Shown: one piece after another, positions 32,978 through 42,324 of the stretch | How the letters are laid out: each line of letters starts with the position of its first letter | How positions within the stretch are numbered: position 1 is the first letter of the stretch | Source: Gilliamella sp. ESL0405 | Lineage (GTDB): Bacteria > Pseudomonadota > Gammaproteobacteria > Enterobacterales > Orbaceae | Length of the DNA stretch: 64,000 nt | Direction of reading: 5' to 3' | Assembly: GCF_019469205.1 (NCBI RefSeq) | Contig: NZ_CP048265.1 | Location: forward strand, 248,001-312,000 | The notes under the pieces: generated by a model | Told to the model about the DNA's origin: nothing | What the model saw: the letters and a program-made list of their open reading frames with translations, nothing else | Databases searched by the model: none | Program-made: the position numbers and the translations under genes

Positions 32978-32993
32978 TCCGGCCGAAGCCGGA
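32978..32993 (-). other. TTCG-tetraloop hairpin in dnaN-recF spacer
   Basis: On the minus strand TCCGGC-TTCG-GCCGGA, a very stable 6-bp stem with a TTCG loop, 18 bases before the recF ATG. No T tract follows. It could pause polymerase or punctuate mRNA decay and so lower recF relative to dnaN. Confidence 0.55.
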
Positions 32994-33010
32994 AGTTGAA
33001 TAGGCGTATG

Positions 33011-34114
33011 TTATAAGCGCATTGGCATCACAACATAAGTTGCAGATTGATTATTAATATCTTCAATTTGCACGCTTGATGTTGCATCGGTGAATAGCAG
33101 TTGTACGCTATCACATTTCAAAGTATTTAATATATCTAATAAATAGGTCACATTGAAGCCAATTTCAAGCTCTGAGGACTCATATTTTACATCAATGACT
33201 TCTTCAGCTTCCTCTTGCTCCGGATTATTAGCAGTAATTTTTATTTGATTATTGTGTACATATAATCGGATCCCACGGAATTTCTCGTTGGATAAAATTG
33301 CTACACGAGACAATGCATTTCTCAGCTCATCACAGGATACTTCTAGTGGCTTATCAGGGTTACGTGGCAATACACGTTTATAATCAGGAAATCTACCGTC
33401 AATCAGCTTAGAGGTAAAAGTAAAATCACCAAGATTGACACGCAGATTATTGTTACCAATTTGCATATTAATCGGATCGTCGCTATCACTTACCAATTTC
33501 GCCAGTTCAATAACCCCTTTTCGAGGTAATATCACCGAGCAAGTTTCAGTAATATTTTGCCCAACAGGTTGTGCACAAACTGCTAATCGGTGACCATCGG
33601 TGGCAACAGATTTTAATAACCCGTCTTCAATTTCAAATAGCATTCCATTTAAATAATATCGCACATCTTGATTTGCCATTGAAAATTGAACAGCATCGAT
33701 AAGACGTTTTATCGTTTTTTGTGGAACAGAAATATCAACATCACTTTGCCAATTTTCTAAATTTGGAAAATCACTCGCCGGCAAAGTTGCTAAAGAAAAT
33801 TTACTCCGACCAGACTGGATTATTAATCGATTATCATCAACGCTGATCGAAATCTGAGCATCATTGGGAAGATTACGACAGATATCGAGAAACTTTCTTG
33901 CTGGCACTGTTGTTGCACCCGGTTCACATGCTTGTGTTAACGGTAAATGCGCTATCATCTCTATTTCAAGGTCAGTACCTGTCATTGATAATGTATTGTC
34001 ACTGACTTGTAGTAATAAATTGCCCAAAATGGGTAATGTTGGTCGACTGCTTAGTGGTGCACTAACAAGTTGCAATGGCTTAATCAGTTTTTCTCGTTCT
34101 ATAATAAATTTCAT
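33011..34114 (-). CDS. dnaN: DNA polymerase III beta sliding clamp
   Basis: 367 residues, one more than E. coli DnaN, in three similar clamp domains. MKFIIEREKLIKPLQLVSAPLSSRPTLP opening and LPRKGVIELAKL, DGRFPDYKRVLP and the C-terminal ATYVVMPMRL tail are all clamp signatures. The ring tethers polymerase to DNA. It starts 14 bases after dnaA. Confidence 0.97.
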   Translation of the reverse strand: MKFIIEREKLIKPLQLVSAPLSSRPTLPILGNLLLQVSDNTLSMTGTDLEIEMIAHLPLTQACEPGATTVPARKFLDICRNLPNDAQISISVDDNRLIIQSGRSKFSLATLPASDFPNLENWQSDVDISVPQKTIKRLIDAVQFSMANQDVRYYLNGMLFEIEDGLLKSVATDGHRLAVCAQPVGQNITETCSVILPRKGVIELAKLVSDSDDPINMQIGNNNLRVNLGDFTFTSKLIDGRFPDYKRVLPRNPDKPLEVSCDELRNALSRVAILSNEKFRGIRLYVHNNQIKITANNPEQEEAEEVIDVKYESSELEIGFNVTYLLDILNTLKCDSVQLLFTDATSSVQIEDINNQSATYVVMPMRL

Positions 34115-34128
34115 AGTGTTTATTCTTG

Positions 34129-35484
34129 TTAAGTTGATAATGTTCGAATTAAATTGGAGTAATCCTCTTTAATATCATTGCTTTCTTCTTTTAAATCGGC
34201 AATTTTACGGCATGCATGTAGTACCGTGGTATGATCTCTTCCACCAAATCCATCTCCAATTTCAGGGAGGCTTTTATTGGTTAATTCTTTAGCAAGAGCC
34301 ATTGCCACTTGTCTAGGTCTGGCAACTGAGCGAGAACGGCGTTTAGATAATAAATCTGAAACTTTGATTTTATAATACTCAGCCACCGTTTTTTGAATAT
34401 TTTCAATAGTAATCAATTTTTCTTGCAAGGCAAGTAAATCTTTTAAAGCATCTTTTACAAAATCAATGGTAATTGATTTACCAGTAAAATTTGCATTCGC
34501 AATGACCCGGTTAAGCGCGCCTTCTAATTCACGCACGTTAGAACGTAATCGTTTAGCTATAAAAAAAGCCACTTCTTCAGGTAATTTTATTTTATTCTCT
34601 TCTGCTTTTTTCATTAAAATAGCAACGCGAGTTTCAAGTTCTGGCGGTTCAATGGCAATAGTTAATCCCCAGCCAAAGCGTGATTTTAAACGATCTTCAA
34701 CGCCATTAATTTCTTTCGGGTAACGGTCAGATGTTAAAATAATTTGTTGATTACCTTCTAATAATGAATTAAAGGTATGAAAAAATTCTTCCTGAGAACG
34801 TTCTTTATTAGCAAAGAATTGAATATCATCAATGAGTAAAGCATCAACTGAACGGTAATAATTTTTAAACTCTTCAATAGCATTATTTTGCAATGCTTTT
34901 ACCATATCTTGAACGAAACGTTCTGAATGCATGTAAACAACTTTGGCATTCATTTTTTCATCCATGATTTGATTACCAACTGCATGCAATAAATGGGTTT
35001 TTCCTAAACCGGTTGAACCATATAAAAATAGCGGGTTATAAGCTTTCCCCGGATTTTCAGCAACCTGTTTGGCTGCCGCAACGGCAAGTTGGTTTGATTT
35101 ACCTTCTACAAAGCTACTAAAAGTATGCTTATGGTTAATACCGGAATGATAAGTGTGATTGTTCGTTTCTTTCGTTGTTTTCCATGCCGGAACAATATCG
35201 GTTTTAGGTTTGCTTTGTTGAGATTTTTTCTCTAAAGATAAAGTCGATCCAACTTCAAGATATAATTTTAGTGAATCATTATCAAAAAGTTTATTTAATA
35301 GTTGAGAAATAGCAGATAGGTATTTATTTTTTACCCAATCTAATACAAATCTATTAGGTGCATAAATATAAAGTTTGTCATCGACCATTTCCGCTTGCAA
35401 CGGGCGTATCCATAAGTTGAATTCCGTTGTAGGAAGCTCTTCTTGTAATTGAGAAAGACAATCTTGCCAAATAGCGGTAGGCAC
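34129..35484 (-). CDS. dnaA: Chromosomal replication initiator DnaA
   Basis: 451 residues (E. coli 467; the difference lies in the variable linker of domain II). The AAA+ core has Walker [10 protein letters not shown] and Walker B LLIDDIQF. Domain IV has the DnaA signature [15 protein letters not shown] that reads the DnaA box. The start is GTG, with GGAG five bases upstream. One perfect DnaA box (35541-35549) lies in the promoter region. Upstream is ompA rather than rpmH. Confidence 0.97.
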   Translation of the reverse strand: MPTAIWQDCLSQLQEELPTTEFNLWIRPLQAEMVDDKLYIYAPNRFVLDWVKNKYLSAISQLLNKLFDNDSLKLYLEVGSTLSLEKKSQQSKPKTDIVPAWKTTKETNNHTYHSGINHKHTFSSFVEGKSNQLAVAAAKQVAENPGKAYNPLFLYGSTGLGKTHLLHAVGNQIMDEKMNAKVVYMHSERFVQDMVKALQNNAIEEFKNYYRSVDALLIDDIQFFANKERSQEEFFHTFNSLLEGNQQIILTSDRYPKEINGVEDRLKSRFGWGLTIAIEPPELETRVAILMKKAEENKIKLPEEVAFFIAKRLRSNVRELEGALNRVIANANFTGKSITIDFVKDALKDLLALQEKLITIENIQKTVAEYYKIKVSDLLSKRRSRSVARPRQVAMALAKELTNKSLPEIGDGFGGRDHTTVLHACRKIADLKEESNDIKEDYSNLIRTLST

Positions 35485-35540
35485 AGTAACTCCTTTAACT
35501 TTATATTACTAACAACGTTGGTAATAATTATAATCTGTTT

Positions 35541-35549
35541 TGTGGATAA
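35541..35549 (-). promoter_or_regulatory. DnaA box in the dnaA promoter region
   Basis: TGTGGATAA on the plus strand is the complement of TTATCCACA, the perfect 9-mer. It lies 57 bases upstream of the dnaA GTG, next to a TATAAT-like element. This fits DnaA autoregulation. It is the only perfect box I see in the gap. Confidence 0.7.
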
Positions 35550-35601
35550 ATTATAGATCAAAGGTAAGATATTATTTAGTTGCTAACAACAATAGCGGAA
35601 C

Positions 35602-35628
35602 AAAAAACCCGGTGAAAACCGGGTTTTT
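35602..35628. terminator. Intrinsic terminator after ompA
   Basis: A6-CCCGG (35602-35612), loop TGAAAA, then CCGGG-T5 (35619-35628). Located 16 bases past the ompA stop on the minus strand. Symmetrical tracts. Confidence 0.88.
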
Positions 35629-35644
35629 GAGAAATAAACAAAAA

Positions 35645-36745
35645 TTAATTTGTTGTATTAGTTACTTGAACTTCTTGAACGTTACGTGCTTTAACTTCGA
35701 TTTCAACACGACGATCTGGTGCTAAACATGCTTTTAATTCAGCGCCACGAAGTGCATTACATTTAGTTCCAGTAACTGGTTGAGATTTACCCATACCACG
35801 TGCACTGATGATCTCTGCAGGAACGCCTCTAGCAACTAAATATTTCATTACAGAGTGAGCGCGTTGTTCAGATAATTTTTGGTTGTAATGTTCTGAACCG
35901 ATACGGTCAGTGTGACCAATTACAACGATAGCACTTTGAGATGGATTAATTTTCACTAAAGTAGCTAATAGATTATCTAATGCTTGACGACCTTCTGCTT
36001 TTAAGTCAGCTTTAGCGTAAGCAAATAGAACGTCTTCATTTAATACATAACGATTTACTTCAGTTTTGATTTCAACTGGTGCCGCAACAGCAGGAGAAGC
36101 TAAACGGTAAGTAATACCTAAGCTAACAGTACCAGCGTCTGGCGATGCGTCAGTTTTAGTATGAATATGTTGAACATATTGGTACTCTAAACGAGTAGAG
36201 AAGTTTTCATCAAGACGATAGTCAAGACCTAACGCATAAACTGGAGATACGTCAGTTTTTGTACCGCCACGACCATAAACATCTTTAACATCGCCGCCAT
36301 TTTTCCATTTAGCGATAGTTACCATTGCACCTGCACGACCGTAGATATCAAAATCATCAGAGATGAATGATAATGGGTAGCTTAATTTACCAGTTAAAGA
36401 TACGCCTTGTGCATTGATTTTGCTGTTACCAGCAGCATGGCCATTACCTGTACGGTTGTAAGATCTTTTATATTTAGCAGAACCTAACCAGTCGTAACCT
36501 AATTCAAATGCTAAGTATGGGTTAGCTTGGAAACCAAGGAATGCACCACCAGCAACATTGCTGCGGTTAGAAGTTTTGATACCAGTATCATCAAATGCAC
36601 GAACTTTGTTCGCATCTAATCTGTAAAGTTCTGACCAACCTAATTTAGCACCTGTATAAAAAGTGTTATCTTCATATGCTGCATTAGCTGCAGTAGCAGT
36701 TAAACTTGCAACAGCAATTGCTAGAGCTAGAGTTGTTTTTTTCAT
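35645..36745 (-). CDS. ompA: Outer membrane protein OmpA
   Basis: 366 residues from the ATG at 36745, where GAGG lies 7 bases upstream; the longer frame to a TTG at 36757 is less likely. Signal peptide MKKTTLALAIAVASLTATAANA. An eight-stranded beta-barrel (about 23-210) is followed by a short linker and a peptidoglycan-binding OmpA domain (VVIGHTDRIGSEHYNQKLSEQRA). The barrel loops are variable. A Cys pair (TGTKC...KACLAPDRRVEIEV) near the end is as in E. coli OmpA. It anchors the outer membrane to the wall. Strong own terminator. Confidence 0.95.
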   Translation of the reverse strand: MKKTTLALAIAVASLTATAANAAYEDNTFYTGAKLGWSELYRLDANKVRAFDDTGIKTSNRSNVAGGAFLGFQANPYLAFELGYDWLGSAKYKRSYNRTGNGHAAGNSKINAQGVSLTGKLSYPLSFISDDFDIYGRAGAMVTIAKWKNGGDVKDVYGRGGTKTDVSPVYALGLDYRLDENFSTRLEYQYVQHIHTKTDASPDAGTVSLGITYRLASPAVAAPVEIKTEVNRYVLNEDVLFAYAKADLKAEGRQALDNLLATLVKINPSQSAIVVIGHTDRIGSEHYNQKLSEQRAHSVMKYLVARGVPAEIISARGMGKSQPVTGTKCNALRGAELKACLAPDRRVEIEVKARNVQEVQVTNTTN

Positions 36746-36896
36746 TTTTTGCCTCAACTTATTATGTTGTAATAGACGTTGTTTAATTTGTTTTTATTTA
36801 ATTATGATACACATAATCTAATATCGATTATAGCACATATAATATACAAATCCATAACAAAAGATACTAATGTGTTAAAAAGATATTATCTTATCG

Positions 36897-37805
36897 TTAA
36901 ATTATTTGATTAATTGTAATATAAAAATCGTTAATTGTATTTGCTAACGTATTAGCCATAATGAAAAAATCAGCTTCGAGTCGTTTATCCATTTCATCAG
37001 ATCCGATATCTTCATTTTCATCTAAAATAGCTGAGTCAAATTTGATTCGCTTCAAAGTTAAATCACTATTAACGATAAAATTAACGCCTCGTTCATCAAT
37101 GATTTTGATTTTAGATATCCATTTTCCCGATTCAAAGTGAACAAACATTTCATCACTGGTAATATCTTGATTTTTACAACTGATAATGCCGTTTCCTTCC
37201 AGCGGATCTTTTAATTCGGCTTGATCGCCTAATAAAAATGGAGCGAAGTTGAGTTTTTCTTTAACCCAAGTTGTCATTACTTGCTCAAGAGGGGTATCAA
37301 TAGATAGTGGTGTTAGTGCCAACGCCCCTAATTGTTTACGCAAAATGGCTAGAATATCTTCTGCTTGCTTGAAACTACTACAGTCGATAATGATTCGTTT
37401 ATTATGCGTATCAATCCAAAGCCAATAATGATTATATTTGCTAAATGCTCTGGGCATTAAGTCAATCATCACTTCATCTTTTAATGTTGCTTTTTCGTTT
37501 TTGGTTAATTTTCGACTTAACGCTTGTTCTTGTTTATCAATTTTTTCTAATAATGCTTGTTTGATTACCGGAGCGGGTAGAATCTTAGACTCTTTTTTAA
37601 TCCGTAGTAGTAAATGCCCCTGCATATCAACAATATAATCTTCATTATTATTATCATTATAAGGAGACACCCAACCAGTTTTAGAGGTATCTAAGTTGCC
37701 ACATGGCGTGAAAGGTGCGGATTTAAGCGCCTTTTCAATGACAGCTTTATCAAGCAAACTATCACTATTAAGCTGGTAAATAATGGCATTTTTAAACCAA
37801 AGCAT
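36897..37805 (-). CDS. rdgC: Recombination-associated protein RdgC
   Basis: 302 residues, one fewer than E. coli RdgC. MLWFKNAIIYQL start, PFTPCGNLDTSKTGWVSP and LPRAF-type MPRAFSKYNHYWLWID are family signatures. RdgC forms a ring dimer around duplex DNA and limits RecA activity. All regions appear intact. Single-gene unit between ompA and the MipA/OmpV gene. Confidence 0.94.
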   Translation of the reverse strand: MLWFKNAIIYQLNSDSLLDKAVIEKALKSAPFTPCGNLDTSKTGWVSPYNDNNNEDYIVDMQGHLLLRIKKESKILPAPVIKQALLEKIDKQEQALSRKLTKNEKATLKDEVMIDLMPRAFSKYNHYWLWIDTHNKRIIIDCSSFKQAEDILAILRKQLGALALTPLSIDTPLEQVMTTWVKEKLNFAPFLLGDQAELKDPLEGNGIISCKNQDITSDEMFVHFESGKWISKIKIIDERGVNFIVNSDLTLKRIKFDSAILDENEDIGSDEMDKRLEADFFIMANTLANTINDFYITINQII

Positions 37806-37930
37806 ATTTAACTATTTCCTAAATTTTGGGTGAAATTCATTTTAACATGAAGCGTTTCAAATAAAGGTTTATCAAAAATTAAGTCGTTATCATTTTATTG
37901 TTAAAGTTAAATAAAACTAAAATAAAATGA

Positions 37931-38695
37931 TTAAAATTTATAAGATAACCCCATATAAACTGAAGTTAAGATACTATTGTCAACCATTGGGCTATCTGCT
38001 GCATCACCGGTTAATTTTTCAATATGGACGCCGCCAAAAGTGGCAATATTATCGGTTAATGTATATTGTGCTACTACTTCCAGATAAGGTGTAAAAGAGC
38101 TGTTCGCACTAAAATGATGTAAACCTGATCGGAGCGACTCTTTATTCGACACACCATAGTAATAATTATTATGTTTACTATTAGCCCAACTGACACCAAT
38201 GGTAGGTGCGATAATTAAATCGCCTTGTATATAAGGTACGGTATAATCAGCATTAAACAAAATGCTATTACTTTCATTAAGCACATCAGCCCCAATACTG
38301 GTCGAAAAGCCTCCCCAATCGGTTACGATCGAGTATTCAATTTCAGCCAGTACGGTTGTATGTCGAGTATCAAGTTGTTTGAGTCGATGATTATCTGAAT
38401 CATGTGGTTTAAATTCATTTGATAAATAGCGGGCACCTAGGGAAATACTTTGGTTATTCTCATTATAAAGATAAAAACCGGCAGATAAATCATCAATAAA
38501 AAATAGACCATTATCGTAATCTATATGTGGCACCGGATAAAAACTGGCGCTATAACTTTTATAAGGTGAATTTGACCAACCAACACCGACACCAATTGAA
38601 GTGGGATCAGCAAAGGTAAATTGAGTGTAGCCTAGAGTAATGATGGATAATATCGCAATCACACAGCGTTTGTTAGTAAATTTATTGATCCTCAT
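37931..38695 (-). CDS. MipA/OmpV-family outer membrane protein
   Basis: 254 residues with a signal peptide (TFA cleavage near residue 29). The mature protein consists of alternating beta strands and ends in LSYKF, a C-terminal Phe as required for BAM recognition. GVGVGWSNSPYKSY, FFIDDLSAGFYLY and ISLGARYL match the MipA/OmpV family (scaffold for the lytic transglycosylase MltA, or a pore). The precise role is not clear from sequence. Divergent from the aminotransferase gene. Confidence 0.85.
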   Translation of the reverse strand: MRINKFTNKRCVIAILSIITLGYTQFTFADPTSIGVGVGWSNSPYKSYSASFYPVPHIDYDNGLFFIDDLSAGFYLYNENNQSISLGARYLSNEFKPHDSDNHRLKQLDTRHTTVLAEIEYSIVTDWGGFSTSIGADVLNESNSILFNADYTVPYIQGDLIIAPTIGVSWANSKHNNYYYGVSNKESLRSGLHHFSANSSFTPYLEVVAQYTLTDNIATFGGVHIEKLTGDAADSPMVDNSILTSVYMGLSYKF

Positions 38696-38739
38696 AAACT
38701 GACCTATTTATCATCAAATATTATTATGGTTTTGTTAGC

Positions 38740-38756
38740 TGTGATTTGTCGTCACA
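38740..38756. promoter_or_regulatory. TGTGA-N7-TCACA dyad between divergent genes
   Basis: An inverted repeat in the 156-base divergent spacer. The halves are those of a CRP site, but the spacer is 7 instead of the standard 6, so CRP binding would be weak or absent. A second palindrome, ATGTACAT, lies at 38772-38779. Confidence 0.3.
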
Positions 38757-38778
38757 CAATCTATACATTAAATGTACA

Positions 38779-38807
38779 TTGTAACAATCAATTTTCTTGA
38801 ATAATAA
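38779..38807 (+). promoter_or_regulatory. Candidate sigma-70 promoter for the aminotransferase
   Basis: TTGTAA (38779-38784), a 17-base spacer, TAATAA (38802-38807), 45 bases before the ATG. Judged by eye only. Confidence 0.35.
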
Positions 38808-38851
38808 TGCCACATTTTATCGTGTTTGAATATGGATTAGTGAGATAAATT

Positions 38852-40261
38852 ATGAGTAAACCAACTTTAGAAATGATTAATCGTCGTCCTGATGATGCAA
38901 CACTACTTGCCGACGAAGCAAAATATTGTTCTTTTGGTGATACTGTACACTATGTTGAACCGCCAAAGATTTTTGATGGTTGTGAAGGTAGCTACATGTA
39001 TGACAAAGAAGGTAAACCTTACCTTGACTTACAAATGTGGTACTCGGCATGTAACTTTGGTTACGCTAATGAGCGTTTAAATAACGTTCTTAAAAAGCAA
39101 ATTGATACCCTACCACAATGTGCTAGCCAATATTTACACCCAACTAAAATTGAATTAGCTAAAACCATAGCCCAAGGTATGGAACAGCGTTTTGGTTACC
39201 AAGGACGAGTCCATTTTAACGTTGGTGGATCACAATGTATTGAAGATTCATTAAAAGTTGTGCGTAATGCAACTGGCGGTAAATCGTTAATGTTTGCTTT
39301 CCAAGGTGGTTACCATGGACGTACTTTAGGGGCATCTTCTATTACCTCAAGTTACCGTTATCGTCGTCGTTATGGCCATTTTGGCGATCGTGCAATGTTT
39401 GTACCATTCCCTTATCCGTTCCGTCGTCCTAAAGGTATGACGGCAGAAGAATATGGCGAACACTTAGTTGCTGAGTTTGCCCGCCTATTTGAAACAGAGT
39501 ATCACGGTGTGTGGGATCCGAAAGTAGGACAAGCAGAATACGCAGCATTTTATGCAGAGCCTTTACAAGCAACGGGCGGTTATATTGTTCCACCACGTAA
39601 CTACTTTAAAGGACTCAAAAAAGTTTTAGATCAATATGGTATCTTATTAGTTGTTGATGAGATCCAAATGGGCTTTTATCGTACAGGTAAACTTTGGTCT
39701 ATTGAACATTTCGATGTTAAGCCTGATGTTGTGGTGTTTGCTAAAGCATTAACCAATGGTCTAAACCCATTAGGTGGTTTATGGGCTCGTGAAGAGTTGA
39801 TTAATCCAGAAGTCTTCCCTGTTGGTTCAACGCATTCAACATTTGCCTCAAACCCACTAGGTACGGCAGTTGGTCTTGAAGTGTTAAAAATGACCTCTGA
39901 AACTGATTACGAAAAAATGGTTATGGAGAGTGGAGCTTACTTCCTTGAAGGTCTTAAAACACTTGAGAAAAAACATAAAGAAATTGGTGAAGTTGATGGC
40001 TTAGGTCTTGCGCTTCGTGCTGAAATTTGTACTGAAGATGGTTTTACAGCTAATAAGGCTTTAGTTGATAAAATGGTTGATATCGGTATGTCAGGCGATC
40101 TTGATTGGAAAGGTAACAAAATGGGCTTAGTGCTTGATATTGGTGGTTATTATAAAAACGTCATCACTTTTGCACCGTCTCTACATATTACCCGTCAAGA
40201 GATTGATCAAGGTATCGAATTACTTGATCAATTAATTACACGAGCGAAAAAAGAACTTTAA
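38852..40261 (+). CDS. Class III PLP-dependent aminotransferase
   Basis: 469 residues, fold-type I. Schiff-base Lys298 is in VFAKALTNG, and the cofactor Asp is in LLVVDEIQMGFYRTG. GYHGRTLGASSIT and HSTFASNPLGTAVGLEVL are class III hallmarks (ornithine, GABA, diaminobutyrate and similar omega-amino donors). The exact substrate cannot be read from sequence; DLQMWYSACNFGYAN differs from well-known subfamilies. With the two following plus-strand genes it faces a minus-strand export/hydrolase set, suggesting an amino-group transfer step in an undescribed pathway. Confidence 0.85.
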   Translation: MSKPTLEMINRRPDDATLLADEAKYCSFGDTVHYVEPPKIFDGCEGSYMYDKEGKPYLDLQMWYSACNFGYANERLNNVLKKQIDTLPQCASQYLHPTKIELAKTIAQGMEQRFGYQGRVHFNVGGSQCIEDSLKVVRNATGGKSLMFAFQGGYHGRTLGASSITSSYRYRRRYGHFGDRAMFVPFPYPFRRPKGMTAEEYGEHLVAEFARLFETEYHGVWDPKVGQAEYAAFYAEPLQATGGYIVPPRNYFKGLKKVLDQYGILLVVDEIQMGFYRTGKLWSIEHFDVKPDVVVFAKALTNGLNPLGGLWAREELINPEVFPVGSTHSTFASNPLGTAVGLEVLKMTSETDYEKMVMESGAYFLEGLKTLEKKHKEIGEVDGLGLALRAEICTEDGFTANKALVDKMVDIGMSGDLDWKGNKMGLVLDIGGYYKNVITFAPSLHITRQEIDQGIELLDQLITRAKKEL

Positions 40262-40279
40262 TTATTAAATTCTGATCAT

Positions 40280-40301
40280 CCCGTCAACATTCGTTGGCGG
40301 G
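40280..40301 (+). other. Hairpin between aminotransferase and acyltransferase genes
   Basis: CCCGTCAAC, loop ATTC, GTTGGCGGG: a 9-bp stem with one G-T pair, 19 bases after the aminotransferase stop. No T run. It may uncouple expression of the next two genes or act as a weak terminator. Confidence 0.5.
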
Positions 40302-40330
40302 AACACAATTTACACCAATCATTAAAAAAT

Positions 40331-41380
40331 ATGAAATATATCAATCAGCTAGAACCTAACGAAATTGTCGAAAATTTTTTATTGCATCCGCCAAAGGATT
40401 TTTCGGCATGGATAAATCAAGATGACGTGCCGATGTTTAGTGCTAAGTTTGATTTGTTGACGACTGCTGATGATGATTTTAAACATAAAGTACAAAAATT
40501 ACCTTTCTACAAAAAATGGCAGCATTGGTTACAACCGAAAACCTGTTTTGTTGGAACAACAGTTTCTGAATATGGATTACTGACTAACAAAGTTACGGCA
40601 AAACAGCTGGCAGATGATATAAAAAAAGCTTATACCAAACAATATCCGTTTGTTATTGTTAAAGATCTACCATTAGATTCTCCTTTACTTAGTGAACAAG
40701 ATAATCAATATTCAACGGCGCTTATTTCTGCTTTAAAAAATTTAGGATTTATTGAAGTTGAAGGGCAGGCTTTGGCTTGGCTTGCTATTGATTTTGATAA
40801 TATCGATGAGGTTTTCTCGCGTTTTTCTTACAGTCGTCGTAAAAATTTTAGACGTAAATTAAAATCACGGGAAAAACTAGAGATTAATGTTTTAAATAGC
40901 GGAGATGACTGTTTTTTTGATCAAGCCATTTTAGATAAATATTATCAACTTTATCTGAATGTCTATGAACAAAGTGAAATTCATTTTGATCAATTAACCA
41001 AACCGTTTTTTATTCAATTATTACAAAGTAAATCAGCACAAGCACGTATTTTTACTTATCATCATAATAATGAATTAATTGGATATAATATCTGTTTTGT
41101 TGTCAATAATATGCTGGTCGATAAGTATATTGGTATGGTGTATCCACAAGCTAGAGAACTAAATCTCTATTTTGTTAGTTGGTTTGTCAACCTGCAGTAC
41201 GCTCTTGAACAAGGGTTTAGCCACTATATTGCCGGTTGGACTGATCCTGAAGTGAAAGCATCATTAGGCGCTAATTTTACGCTAACTAAGCATTTAGTTT
41301 ATATCCGTAACCCATTATTAAGATTCATATTAAGTAAACTGATTGGTCACTTTGAAAGTGACAAGGAGAAAGTAGCATGA
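40331..41380 (+). CDS. FemAB/GNAT-fold acyltransferase-like protein
   Basis: 349 residues. The C-terminal half (about 160-320) has the look of the GNAT_acetyltr_6/FemAB-like family: FSYSRRKNFRRKLKSRE, then IFTYHHNNELIGYNICFVVNN and LNLYFVSWFVNLQYALEQGFSHYIAGW. Such proteins transfer acyl or aminoacyl groups to amines. No signal peptide. It overlaps the next gene by 4 bases (ATGA), so the two are translationally coupled. Substrate unknown; I infer an amine produced by the upstream aminotransferase. Confidence 0.65.
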   Translation: MKYINQLEPNEIVENFLLHPPKDFSAWINQDDVPMFSAKFDLLTTADDDFKHKVQKLPFYKKWQHWLQPKTCFVGTTVSEYGLLTNKVTAKQLADDIKKAYTKQYPFVIVKDLPLDSPLLSEQDNQYSTALISALKNLGFIEVEGQALAWLAIDFDNIDEVFSRFSYSRRKNFRRKLKSREKLEINVLNSGDDCFFDQAILDKYYQLYLNVYEQSEIHFDQLTKPFFIQLLQSKSAQARIFTYHHNNELIGYNICFVVNNMLVDKYIGMVYPQARELNLYFVSWFVNLQYALEQGFSHYIAGWTDPEVKASLGANFTLTKHLVYIRNPLLRFILSKLIGHFESDKEKVA

Positions 41381-42246
41381 CATGTCCTGTTATACTTGAC
41401 TTCGATCAGAGTGTGGGTGAAATAACGCCTGCAACGACTATTGATGTGACAAAATGGCAAGACACTATTCGATTTGGTTGTTCAAAGAAGGCTTTTCGAA
41501 AATTTGATGCACAACTTCAACAACTTTTACCGGCACATTATGGAACAGTTTTGCTGGGAAGTGGTGATTATCATCATATTTCACTGTTACTCATTGAGCG
41601 TTTAGCTGAGCAATATTCCGCCGACAATCCGATTCAAGTCGTCATTTTTGATAATCATCCGGATAATATGCGTTATTTGTTCGGTATTCATTGTGGTTCA
41701 TGGGTTAGCTATGTTGCCAGCTTACCCTTTGTTAGCCATGTTCATGTCTTAGGCATCACCTCTAATGATATCGGTCTATCTCATTTTTGGGAAAATAGAT
41801 GGAAACCACTTTTTCACAAAAAACTGACTTATTGGAGTTTGGATGTCAATGTTAAATGGGCTAAAAAAATTGGTTTAGGTCATGCCTTTCGCCATTTTGA
41901 TACGCCTGATGATCTGATTGCCGGTTTCTTATCTGAACAGTATCACAGTGCTGAGCCGATCTATCTATCCATTGATAAAGATGCACTAAGTGAGAAAGTC
42001 ATTCATACCAATTGGGATCAAGGACAACTACAAACCTATCATTTGCTTGATACAATATCATCAATTAAGCAGCGTATTATCGGCAGTGACATTACCGGTG
42101 AACTGTCAATTTGGCAACCGGCTAATTGGTTTAAACGTTTGCTTAGTTCGTTAGATAAACAACCCGCCATCTCTCCGGATAAATTAAACGATTGGCAGCA
42201 AGAGCAGCATCAGCTTAATTTAACGCTATTAAATGCATTAGCTTAA
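41377..42246 (+). CDS. Arginase/ureohydrolase-fold protein, divergent
   Basis: 289 residues. Metal-site motifs of the arginase superfamily can be traced: GSGDYHH (61-67, for GGDHS), FDNHPDN (D92, H94, D96, for DAHxDxx) and SIDKDAL (D200, D202, for SxDxDxxDP). The second motif has Asn for Ala and the last lacks the usual Pro, so the enzyme is distant from arginase and agmatinase. It may hydrolyse another C-N bond, for example deacetylating an amine made by the preceding acyltransferase family. No signal peptide. Confidence 0.7.
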   Translation: MTCPVILDFDQSVGEITPATTIDVTKWQDTIRFGCSKKAFRKFDAQLQQLLPAHYGTVLLGSGDYHHISLLLIERLAEQYSADNPIQVVIFDNHPDNMRYLFGIHCGSWVSYVASLPFVSHVHVLGITSNDIGLSHFWENRWKPLFHKKLTYWSLDVNVKWAKKIGLGHAFRHFDTPDDLIAGFLSEQYHSAEPIYLSIDKDALSEKVIHTNWDQGQLQTYHLLDTISSIKQRIIGSDITGELSIWQPANWFKRLLSSLDKQPAISPDKLNDWQQEQHQLNLTLLNALA

Positions 42247-42273
42247 ATAGTAAGGTAACAGCAACAAATAAGT

Positions 42274-42298
42274 GGCGGCATTGTGATGGTATGCCGCC
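42274..42298. terminator. Hairpin between convergent genes
   Basis: GGCGGCAT (42274-42281), 9-base loop, ATGCCGCC (42291-42298): a perfect 8-bp GC-rich stem in the 78-base convergent gap. The T tract is weak (CATTATTATCTTT), so termination may be partly Rho-aided. Confidence 0.6.
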
Positions 42299-42324
42299 GA
42301 CATTATTATCTTTAAGATTTGAAT

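Noticed and set aside
35485..35644. Replication origin next to dnaA
   Set aside because: Only one perfect DnaA box, no repeated 13-mer AT-rich units and too little space.
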